In this document: one piece after another, positions 1-9,400 of the stretch | Layout: each line of letters begins with the position of its first letter | How positions within the stretch are numbered: position 1 is the first letter of the stretch | From: Spirogloea muscicola | Taxonomy: Eukaryota > Streptophyta > Zygnematophyceae > Spirogloeales > Spirogloeaceae | Direction of reading: 5' to 3' | DNA: 15,267 nucleotides | Assembly (NCBI GenBank): GCA_009602725.1 | Contig: WELB01000070.1 | Location: forward strand, 110,781-126,047 | Position numbers and translations under genes: made by a program | Notes under the pieces: generated by a model | The model's database searches: none | Told to the model about the DNA's origin: nothing | Seen by the model: the letters and a program-made list of their open reading frames with translations, nothing else

Positions 1-1
1 G

Positions 2-2164
2 GGCCGCGCCCTCGGCCTCGGCGCTGCCGCCCGCCCTCGTAGCCTCGCCGCTGCCAGGCCAGCGGCCGCGGCCGGCCGGCGAGGCTTGGCCGCAAGGGCG
101 GCATCGTCCTCCGGGGCAGCGGCGCAGGAGCAGTCTCAGTCCGGCACCATGGCGAAGCCCGATCTGGAGGTCTTTGGCAAGGCGGAGTCCGGGTCTGGCA
201 GCCCCAGTGACAAGCGCGGGGACTGTGAGTGCCACGGCCTACGGTTGAGCTGAGTCGATGCCACATTGCGGAATTTCCACCGGTCGTGTTCATTTCCTGA
301 TGCATGCCATGCATTTGTGTTTTTCGGGAATTGCTGATATGCTAGAATCTCCTCAAATCTAAGCTCGATCCCGATTGGTCATCTGAGATCATGATCAGCC
401 TGCAACGAACATAGCTTATGATACTTGTACGCTCTGCCTGCAGGTCCATTCTCGCAGCGCATCTATCTCGACCTTGAAGGTGAGCGTGTACTTTCAGCTC
501 CTTTCATGAGGAGAGAAAGCACCAAATGCAGGGAGAGAATCATTGGCTCAGTTGCTGAACAGATTAGCAGATGAGCAGTGCATGATGTGCGAGCACATGG
601 TCTTCTGTGTGGTGTGCCTGCAAAGGTCTGGTACGTACAGCTATGCTGAGGTATGCACGGTGTGCACATGTGTCTTGTAACTCAACTTAAACGCAGAGAA
701 GGGCCTGCCCTACAAGGCTACCTATATTGAGGAGGGCGACAACAAGCCGCAGTGGTCAGCAACATCGCTCATTGCAACTTTTTGCAAGTTACGGCAAGTA
801 GATAGTGTGCTAGTCGTGACAGTAAGTTGCCTACTTTGAGAAAGGTTCACGTCATTACAGAGTCTCCAGGCTTGTGCGGGTGCCATCAGCCAAGGACCTT
901 GAACCATGGCTCGGCTTATGTAGAGCTGAGCTTTGTGTGAGGTGTTGTCCTTGTGGCAGGTTCATGGATCACAATCCACAGGGCCTCATGCCCCTTCTGC
1001 GCGATGGTGATCAGTGGATCCAAGATTCCGAGAAGATATACCAGCATCTTGAGAAGTCATATCCAGAGCCATCGCTTAAGACTCCGGACCAGTACAAGAA
1101 TGTGTAAGTTACAACAACTTGTGGCCACCGCTTGTTGTACATCATTGCTTTGATTTCAACCGCTAAGCTGTTGAATAGCCAGTGTTCTCCAGCAGTAGTG
1201 CAATCTTGGAAAACCACCACATTGAACGTGTTGCACTTCCACTGTCCAGGTATGCACAGTCCCTTCTGAGTGCTCACGCAAGCTAAACTGTAAGCCAGAG
1301 TTCGCGTCTCCTGCAGCGGAGAGAATGTGTTCCCTACATTCACCAACTGGCTGAAGGCCAAGGATGCAAGCAGCCCTGCCAAAGATGAGTACATCAAAGA
1401 GATTCAGGCGCTGAACAATCATCTGCAGAAAACAGTGAGTATCAAAACCTCATCCCTCATCCGAGAGTTGGCAAAGTTGTACCGTTGACACCAGTATCTG
1501 CTGGTGTTTGCTGGTGCAATTCTCAGTACCTTTTTTGGCTGTGCTGGCGTCCACTTACTCAGAGGTTTGTGGCAACAAGCAGTGGTTGTCTGACTTCTTC
1601 GCATTTGTTGGCTTTGCCTTCGGTCTAACCTGTGCGTTATGTCTTTCAGGGTCCTTTCATTGGTGGGGAGAAAGCAACAGATTCAGACTTTGCATTGGCG
1701 CCTAAGCTCCGTCATGCACGTGTCGCACTCAAACATTACTACAATTTTGAGATTCCCTCCGAGTATTCTGCAGTTCACAATTTCATTCAGGTAAGCAGCA
1801 GTTTGCAAAGGTGTTGGGCATAAGTACAGATTGATTTGTATGGATAATAACTTAGATGGGTTGCATACTCAGAGCTGCCTTCACGAGTAGCTGAATCTTG
1901 AGATGATTGTGTGACAAAACTGTCTTTGGAGTTTGTCATCAATCCAACATTGTCATGTCTTTAGTGATGCCCTACATGTCTGCCGAATGTTGCTAATTTG
2001 GTCTTACTTGTCCTAAGAGCATCATGGGACGGTGTTGTGTTCCACAGCAAATTGAAAGCCGGCCCAGCTTCAAGAAGACGGATGTACCTGACGAAATGAT
2101 TATTCAGGGCTGGAAGACGAAGTTTGACTTGCCAGACAGCATGGTGCCCACATCTCAGAACTAG
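2..2164 (+). CDS. DHAR: dehydroascorbate reductase, GST superfamily, probably chloroplast-targeted (5' partial)
   Basis: Reduces dehydroascorbate to ascorbate with glutathione, in the ascorbate-glutathione cycle. Exons (all GT-AG, phases consistent): 2-224, 444-479, 697-754, 960-1103, 1317-1434, 1650-1790, 2048-2164. From the ATG at 149 they encode 229 residues, near the roughly 213 of plant DHARs. The N-terminal thioredoxin-like GST domain has the catalytic motif C-P-F-S-Q-R at residues 26-31 (Cys26 split by intron 1), then EEKGLPYK, NKPQWF, and DSEKI (the glutathione gamma-Glu site region). The GPFIGGEKATDSDFALAPKL block is typical of the all-helical C-terminal domain. Upstream of 149 the same frame is open to base 2, with 49 codons rich in Ala, Arg and Ser, as in chloroplast transit peptides. 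I therefore place the real start outside the window; ATG 149 would be the cytosolic-type alternative. Family identity is very secure; targeting is inferred. Confidence 0.93.
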
Positions 2165-2516
2165 GCGGCATTGTTCTTTGTATTGTATTGCTCAAAGTGA
2201 GCGCTGAGCTTATAGTTCACCCTCAGTATGGGTTACACATGTACACCAGTGCAAATTATGTTCTGAGACTCTCAGAATTGTCTTGCCAAGACCCAATTTT
2301 TTTGTATGACAGCGGTGATGAATATGTCAGGCCGGCTCCTTCATGTGACAAGAAAGGGTGGCGATAGCAATCTCGTAAATGTCTTAGGAGTTGGTGTGCA
2401 GGTAAGTATCAAGAGGGAGCATGATGTGTGTTGTTAACTGTTAGCACTATCAGCATGCCAGCTGCGGTGATTGACAGGATATCTCATATGTTCATCAGAC
2501 GTTTGATGTGGTCACT
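2165..2516. other. convergent 3' intergenic region
   Basis: Non-coding space of 352 bases between the DHAR stop (plus) and the stop of the predicted small gene (minus). It should hold both 3' UTRs. I see no plus-strand TGTAA after DHAR; TGTAC at 2240 is only a weak variant. A strong donor-like CAG/GTAAGTAT lies at about 2399-2408 on the plus strand with no exon that I can attach to it. Confidence 0.5.
2233..2237 (-). terminator. candidate TGTAA polyadenylation signal (minus strand)
   Basis: The plus strand reads TTACA, so the minus strand reads TGTAA, the usual chlorophyte polyadenylation signal. It lies about 280 bases after the stop of the small minus-strand gene, a normal 3' UTR distance. 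The motif is short and could be chance. Confidence 0.4.
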
Positions 2517-3226
2517 TCAGCCATCACAGATATTTATGGCGTTCTTGGCCGTCTCTACTATGTCATATAGCTTCGTTATCAAAGAAACTGTGTCCTCAAA
2601 GGTCAGCCAATGGGATCTGGAGGAAGGGTCCACTCAAATAATCTAGTGCAGGTTGCCTGCTCACTTGCCCGAGTCCAGACGTAGTGCATAAGTAACGTGA
2701 GGCGATGGTGGGCAGGAAGCTAATTGTGCACAAGCTGAAGATAGTAGCTGACACTTGCTTGCACACATCGTCTGCCTCTACCTTCTGCTGGATGCTTGCA
2801 GCTTCTTCAAGGGTGCTCTCTACTTTCCTTGGCATATCAAGCGTAGAATTCCATGGGGTCAAGAGCATGCTACACCGGAAGAAGCCAAACGCTCAGAGAA
2901 CTGGCTTCAGAGGGGGACATAACAGTCATGCCTGCCGTGGTAACTGGAAGTACACCACTTACATCCAGTCAAACTCATGCGTCCTGAAAGACACTTGCTT
3001 ATATTGCTCTGCGTGTGATTGGGAATCAACGAGGGATTCGTCATCTTCCTGGATCATCGCACTGCATGTGACTGCTTCATAACTATTTCAGTGATGACCT
3101 GCGTATGTACATCACCACACGTTGCCAACTAAATAAAGTCATTTCCCTGCCAGTTGATGGTTGCTGGAATCTTCACTCCTGCAACTACAGAATCCACCCC
3201 ACAGTATGAACTTCTTACCTTAGCAT
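2517..3226 (-). CDS. predicted small spliced gene, about 85 residues, function not recognised
   Basis: Model on the minus strand: exons 3226-3219, 3061-2963, 2827-2755, 2594-2517, totalling 258 bases (85 codons plus stop) with phases matching at each junction. Two donors are near consensus: AAG/GTAAGA after 3219 and GAT/GTAAGT after 2963. The residues are charged and helix-prone: an acidic start (MIQEDDESLVDSQ), a segment STLEEAASIQQKVEADD, and an end (ITKLYDIVETAKNAIN) that looks amphipathic. This pattern suggests a small coiled-coil or helical-bundle subunit, but I recognise no family. Uncertain points: the start could be ATG 3057 instead of 3226; exon 3 may begin at 2869; its donor (CAA/GTGTCA) is weak, and a better GTGAGC donor at 2665 would lengthen it. 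The gene fills the gap between DHAR and TAF2, and a minus-strand TGTAA follows it. Confidence 0.5.
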
Positions 3227-3486
3227 CAGAGCTGCCAAAGCAGGCCGTTGGGCGTATGGAAAAATCTGGCCAAACCCAGACGAAACTGGCCGAACTCGGC
3301 GCCCATTTTGACGTGGTTACGCGCGCTATGTCCGGGACTGGTACTGGGTGGCAAAGCGAGCCTTGAATTTCGCACCTATTTTCGGTACTCAAAGACTCAT
3401 CCTCATTGCTTGCATGTGCCGTTAACCGCCGGTTAGCACTTTGCTAACCGGCGGTTAGCTGGCTCATTAACGACATTTGCCGGCAG
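3227..3486. promoter_or_regulatory. putative bidirectional promoter / leader region
   Basis: Space between the 5' end of the predicted small minus-strand gene and the first recognisable TAF2 exon (plus). If both models are right, about 260 bases must hold both promoters and probably a TAF2 5' UTR or small first exon. ATG at 3328 is the nearest upstream plus-strand ATG with an open frame of more than a few codons. No TATA box or other core element is convincing. Confidence 0.4.
3421..3459. repeat. 18-bp inverted repeat with 3-base loop
   Basis: Arms 3421-3438 (GTTAACCGCCGGTTAGCA) and 3442-3459 (TGCTAACCGGCGGTTAGC) are complementary at 17 of 18 positions, the exception being a G-T (G-U in RNA) pair. 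The loop is CTT. Each arm also holds a shorter near-palindrome around TAACCG/CGGTTA. The element sits in the leader or promoter of TAF2. It may be an RNA hairpin, a regulatory palindrome, or the remnant of a foldback element. Confidence 0.85.
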
Positions 3487-6400
3487 GCCTCGGGCGGCCC
3501 CGCTGGGACGCGCCGCGCTCGCTGGCCTGCGTGCCACGTGGCGAGCGCCGGCGCCGGCCCGAGCCGCTNCGGCGGCGGCCCGCGTCCTGCACCAGCGGCT
3601 CTGCCTGCACGTCGACGTCGCCCGCCAGCGCCTCTCCGGGTAGCGCGCCGCCGCCGCCGCCGCCGCCTCGCCGTCTCCTATTGTCCACCCGTCGTCGAGC
3701 TGTGCGCGCGGTGGCTGTCTCGCCGGCTGCGGGCACTGGACGGCTCCCAGGCTTGTGCATGCCTTGCATGGCTGTCATGGGCCCGGTCCCGGGCTGAGGG
3801 CCCGCGACGACAAAGGCATAGCCCCGACAGGGAGGTCCTGTCAGCCGCCGCGGCGCTCTCGCTCGCAGGCTTCGTCCAAGCTGGCTCCCGCATCGAGCCA
3901 TTGGCCGTGATGCCTGGCCGCGCAGAGACAGCATCCAGGCTGCATGCCAGCTGGCCTTGACGCGTGCAGGACTTGAACCATTCTCCTGTAATGCAGAAGT
4001 CCATAGGTTTAGATCACCAAATTGCTGATGAACCCTAGTAGGCAACCCCTAGCCTAAACCCAATGGGGCCAGAGTGCATGACCTGTCCCTTGAGCTGCAG
4101 CCGAGGCTCTCCCTGGTATTCAGGCATCGGTTAGCGACCTTCATGTGTTGACCCGAGGTTACTAAGCGGTAATGTACGTCAACAGATGTGCTTGCCACTG
4201 CACTTGGCCACCTCGGCCTTCCATTGTATCATTACACGCAAGTTGGCCTGTGTTAACTGCCGCGGCACCGCCGTTGTCCATCCAGGTTCGCGGAGCTCTC
4301 GGTGGTGGGGCCCCCCGCCGGCCAGCCCCGCGTTGCCGGCCTGCACGCTCGGGGGCTCCGCATCCTCGGCGTGGCCGTCAATGGCAGCCCGGCTCGCTTC
4401 GACCTGCGTGCAGCTTCTGGTGGACCCCTCGGAGAAAACGCCGAGCTGAAGTTCGCAGGGGAGGTTGCAGACGCGGCCTACAAGGAGTACGTCGCGTTGC
4501 TGGCGGAGGAGCTCGCCCCCGAGCTGGTCGTGCACCTCCCCGAGCGGCAGGCGGCCCTTGCTGCGGAGGCTGCAGCAGCTGAGGCGCAAGCAGGGCCGAC
4601 TGCCGCTCAGGACACAGTGGGGCTCCCTTCTGCAGCAGCGCCTCAGCTGGAACTGCCTACTGAAACGCCCCCCGAGTCGCAGTCCCAGCCGGCGGTTCGT
4701 CCGCTGGAAGCCGCTCCAGAGGAGGTAAAGCAGCATTGGCTCGCCAAACTTACACTTACAGTAGGTGATCAAGGCGTATGGATTATCTTAAGTCAGTGTG
4801 TGAGAAGAGTCCAGAGTGTTTGCAAACAAGAAGCACGTAAACTGTAGCTTATTAAGCTTGGTCGTTGCACCATGACGTCCGTTGCGTGGGTGTTACACGT
4901 GGCAGGTACTTCGCATCCGCGTGGACTACGACTTGGAGAAGCCTGCTGCTGGCGTGCATTTCCGCCCGCCGCACCTAGCCCTGACCCAGGGCCAGCGCAG
5001 CCGCGCCCGATGCTGGTTCCCCTGCGTCGACAGCCCCCGCCACCGGTGCAGGTGACCACGCCCCCCTCCCCGACCGGCACAGCAGGGCTGACACATTTGC
5101 CAGGGCCTGATTGTGGCAGCCATGGTGGGACTTGCCTGACATGGGCATTCTGATGCGGTGTCCGCCAGCTACGACCTGGAGTTTGTCGCCGCCAGCGAGT
5201 ACACGGTCGTGAGCAGCGGCGACCTCCTCTACCAGGTAGGTGGCCTCGACTCTCACGCCTCCTCCAGCGGCGCTCTGCTCGCTGTGCAAGTGGCATGCCT
5301 TGAAAACCCCCGCACCTTCACAGGCAGTGCACCGCCTGTTGAGGTAGAGCAGCAGCTTTCCTGAGCAAACAGTCTGATGCAGCTTAGTCTGAGGGTAGCA
5401 CTCAGAATAATATTTAAGTTTCTCCTGGATGGCCTGCACAAGGCTTTTAAGCACGTTGCACTAGGAGTGGATTTGGTTAAGCCACAAGAAAGACTTAGGT
5501 TTCAGTGTGTAGGACATGCATTGCTGGTGGAGAGTAGAAGGTAAGGGTGCAGCTGACCTGGAAGGGCGGCGAAGTGCATGGTGCAGGAGAAGCGCGGCAG
5601 CAACCTCACGGCATGGGTGTACAAGCTGGACCTGCCGATGGCAGCTTGCCATGTTGCGCTGCTCGTGGCACCACTGTCCGTCTGGCCCGATGGCCGTGTC
5701 ACCCACTTCTGCTCGCCCGGCCGGCTCCAGGACCTCCGTCAGACGGTGTCGTTCCTCCACGCACCCCTCAGGTACCTCCAAGTGCCTCTTCGAAACAAGC
5801 TCCAATTTTGGAGCCCCAAAACTAGGTACAATTTACGCATGTTTGGAGTTGAATGGTTGATGGTTATGAGCGTGTGATACACACTATTAATGAGAGATCA
5901 GCCAGGCAAAATGAGGGAAAGGAGGCTGCTCTGAAATTGAAGCCTAAGTTGGAAGCCCAAGTGAGAGCATCAAACCCCTGATTGACACCATAACCCCCAT
6001 AACCCCAAATCTCTTCACATGAGAGACCTGACCTCAGCGGTGGCCGCTGCATATGTCGATCGTCAATTCCATCACGGCTGCAGCTACTACGAGGAGTACC
6101 TGGGAGCCCCATTCCCGTTCACTTGCTACAAGCAGGTCTTTATTGAAGAACCACCGGTGCATAACACGCTTGACGTTGGAGCTTCCACGGTTATAGCGTC
6201 TGACCACCTCCTGGTCAATGAGCACATCCTCGACCAGGCATGCACCAAAAGCAGCCAGGCCACAGTGCCAGGGTCCAAAATTTAATCCTTTAGGCTCTCT
6301 TATCCTAGGACTCGATCATGAACTATTGGGATGTGCCTGCTGTCAGTACGATAAGTAGGGCTTGGTGCAGGTTTGCGTTGCCCTTGGGTGTTGACCTGCT

Positions 6401-9400
6401 CTATCTTATGGTCTTATGATGGGCACACAGAAGCAGCGAGCTGACTTGGAATTGGCATCTATGGTCGTCCTTGACTTAAGACATTTTACTTATTCGTCAC
6501 GCCAGGCTTCTTTGCCAGGCATTGTATGCGTCTGATTTTGAAAATTTGTGTCTGATCTGTGCGTTTTGCATCTGAGCATCAACGAGCGATGACATTGAGA
6601 CTGATGTGGTGCTGATGGTGCAGACAATTGCAACCCGGCTGAAGCTGGCTCATGCAATGGCGCGCCAGTGGTTTGGCATTTACATAGTAGCCGACTCGCC
6701 TTCTGATGGTGAGGACCCCTCTACATAAATCCAAGCTCCATCATGCACTTAGATGTCTACTACATACACTGATGTGCTATTTGCGCGTTTGGAACGCAAA
6801 GATTCAAGTTGGTGCCTTCATGTGAATCAAGTAGAACTTGGACCCTCCTGAGTCAATTGAAGAAACCCGTTGCTCTTGTGCGGCACTGAGTTGCGTATGC
6901 ACGGCTTCAAGGAGCTGCATTGGTGACCTTATCTGTTTGCTGCTCTTCCCAGACTGGCTCATTGAGGGCTTGGCTGGCTTCTTGACCAACCTTTACGCCA
7001 AGCGCTTCCTTGGCACAAATGATGCCATCTACTGCATCTCAAAAGTGCGGACTGCAAGTCCCCTCTGTCCCCCCTTTATTGAGCTTGTTTAGGACTATGC
7101 CTGTTGGGAAAGGCGGAATGTGAATGGCAATGCAGCCACAGGCGCTTTGTGACATGGATCAAGAGCAACTCCACGTGGTCAACTGACAAAGGCGTGCTAA
7201 GCAGGCCAACGCTGCAGTTTGTGAAGGCGACGTGGACGGATTCCCCCCGCTAAGCATGCCGCTCATTGGTGGGGTTGAGCTCTTTGGCACAGAGAAGCTC
7301 CATGTGGCTGGCCGCCTCCGAGCTTGGAAAGCCGTGAGTCAATTATCAGTGGCAGAACACTAGTTAGCCAGTAAGGAATGAGCTTTAGTTTGGTGCTCAA
7401 GTGGAAAGCACACTTGTTTTACAACATCTGGCATCGTGGGTGATGCATTGTTCAGACTCCAGCTCTTAATCGGAGCGCCTGTGCTCGTTGTGCCTGTTCT
7501 AAGAAAATAAGGTCTCATACTCATGTCATCTGTGTTTCCTATGAGCAGGTTGCTGTGGTAGACATGCTCGAGAGGCAGATGGGAGCCGAGCCTTTCCGCA
7601 AGGTGCCTGCTCGAGCAGCCGCAGTTTTGCTTCTTGTGGAGTACCTGGATTGAGGACTTTGACTGTCAACAAGCAGTCGTTCTGGACAGATGCAGCAGTT
7701 GATCAGTAGGCATCACCACCAGGTCAAGACTAAGCTGAGAGCAAGGGCTTTGGGGCTTATGGGTTGTCTGGTGATACATAGAGGAACTTGTACTTGTCAG
7801 AAGCTGTCCTTGGCTGCATGGGCAGTAGCTTACGGTGCTTGGCCTGTGGGGTTGAAAGGCAGGTGCTGCAACGGGTCATCCTCAAGGCCCAGGATGAGAC
7901 CCGACAAGACCGAACAATCAAGACCCTTGAGGTGCATCTGCTGGCCATTGCTCTCAAGGGTTGAGGATGTATCTTTCATACGAGGGCCTCCGTTACCTGC
8001 CCTTTGCGCTGCATTTTTTAAGTGGGACTGAGCAGCTTGACCAACGACGCGCTTGAGCGAGTTGCTTGCAGTTCCGCAGGTTGGTGAGCAAGCTGGGCAA
8101 CCTGGAGAAGCCGTTCCTAAAGGACTTCTTCACGAGATGGGTAGAGGCTCCCGGTTGCCCCCGTCTCCAGTAAGCTTTTGCAATAATCAGAGAGGAGGCA
8201 TAGGTGCAGGGGTTGCTGCTTGCCGTTATTTCAGCAGGTTAGGACACTCTAATGTAGCGCGTCTGCAAAGGACATGTAGATTTAGCTTGAGCTTAAGTCT
8301 GACCTTGGGCTTGGGCTCAGGCTTCAGCCAGAGTCTGAGCTTGAATGTGTACCTTTATGTGCCCTCTAAGTTGGTGGTCAATCAAGTGATCAGCGTGCAA
8401 TGCAGTAAAGTCAGCCTACTCTGTCTCAGGGCTGCTTTTTCTTACAACAAGCGGCGTAACCTCGTGGAGCTGGCGGTGCGGCGGGAGGCGACGGCGGCGA
8501 GCGGGCTGGTCGCTGCGCCTGAGGTCGCGATGACGAAGGCGGAGGGGTCAACCAGCGGCAACGGCAGCGTGGTGGTCATGTCGTGCGAGCCCGGGTGGCC
8601 TGGGATGATGAGCTGCCGCGTGCATGAGTACGAGGGCGTGTTCGACCACCCGAAGCTGCCGATGGGCGGCGATAGCTGGCAGCTGCTGGAGCTGCAGTGC
8701 CACAGCAAGCTCTCGGCGAAGCCCGGCCGGCGGGCCGGCACCGGCTCCGGTGCTCGTAAGAAGCCGGCTGGCAGCAGCCTGGACAGGGACGATGCAGACG
8801 AGGGCGACGTTGTAGACTTTGGGTCCGCCATTGCCAAGTCAAGGTGCAGCCCCTAGCACGCTCGCCTGCACCGTCGTTCTTATGCAGCAGATGTACATCC
8901 TGATGGTTTTCAATTACACCCCCGATGCCTGAGAACTCATTTAAAGCCCTCCTTCATGCTGGTCTGCAAAGTGGGGACCTCCCAGTGATGTGGATCCGGC
9001 TGGATCCAGACCGCGAATACTTGGCTAATGTCTACCTGCAGCAGACTGCGTCAATGTGGGTGAGGTTCCTGGGCTCAAAGCCAGTGACACTAACTCTCAT
9101 TACCATTCTCTACATTACGATAGCCAGTGCCTCGTGCAACTGATATGCGACTTGTGGGACCCAGCTTCTGCACACTGGAAGCTTGCTTGGCTAGTTGGCC
9201 TTGTTAAGGAATGACCGCTTGCTATTGGGGAGCAGATGAATCAGCTGGAGAGGGACAAGGACGTGGTGGCGCAGAGCCAGGCCATCGCGGCGCTGTGCGC
9301 TCTCGTCAACCCGCCCTTCAGTGTCTCCAGCGCTTTATCTGCCTGCCTCCACAATTCAAAGGTACGTGAAGCCCAACAACATGGGGCCCCTTGTGATCAG

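Larger units (their letters stand above)
3590..5771 (+). other. TAF2 N-terminal beta-rich domain (exons 1-5 of the model)
   Basis: Corresponds to the N-terminal saddle domain of M1 aminopeptidases, which TAF2 keeps. Conserved blocks run [17 protein letters not shown] (3590-3639), [16 protein letters not shown] (about 4335-4385), [19 protein letters not shown] (from 4906), ARCWFPCVD and HRCSYDLEF across the 5051/5169 junction, then LLYQ and KLDLPM. Between the GLHARGLRI block and VLRIRV there is a lineage-specific Ala/Glu/Pro/Gln-rich insert (about 4545-4724) with no counterpart that I recall; it looks disordered. Confidence 0.85.

Noticed and set aside
2705-3082. 125-residue plus-strand open frame
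   Set aside because: It overlaps the better minus-strand exons of the small predicted gene and has no recognisable features.
3132-3137. AATAAA as a polyadenylation signal for DHAR
   Set aside because: It lies about 970 bases past the DHAR stop, inside an intron of the predicted minus-strand gene, and green algae mainly use TGTAA.
3467-4045. 192-residue minus-strand open frame in the GC-rich region
   Set aside because: It is Arg/Gly/Ala composition only, spans an N, and overlaps the TAF2 exon at 3590-3639, whose sequence is clearly conserved.
4793-5454. Overlapping minus-strand open frames
   Set aside because: They are antisense to TAF2 exons 4906-5051 and 5169-5235, which match the family closely.
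6651-6665. Active M1 aminopeptidase
   Set aside because: HEXXH and GAMEN are both lost, and the downstream helical and tail regions are those of TAF2, so this is not an active peptidase gene.
8053-8856. 267-residue plus-strand open frame read as one gene
   Set aside because: Only its 3' part (from 8430) is real, as a TAF2 exon. The 5' part runs through a TAF2 exon in the wrong frame and through an intron containing a hexamer repeat.
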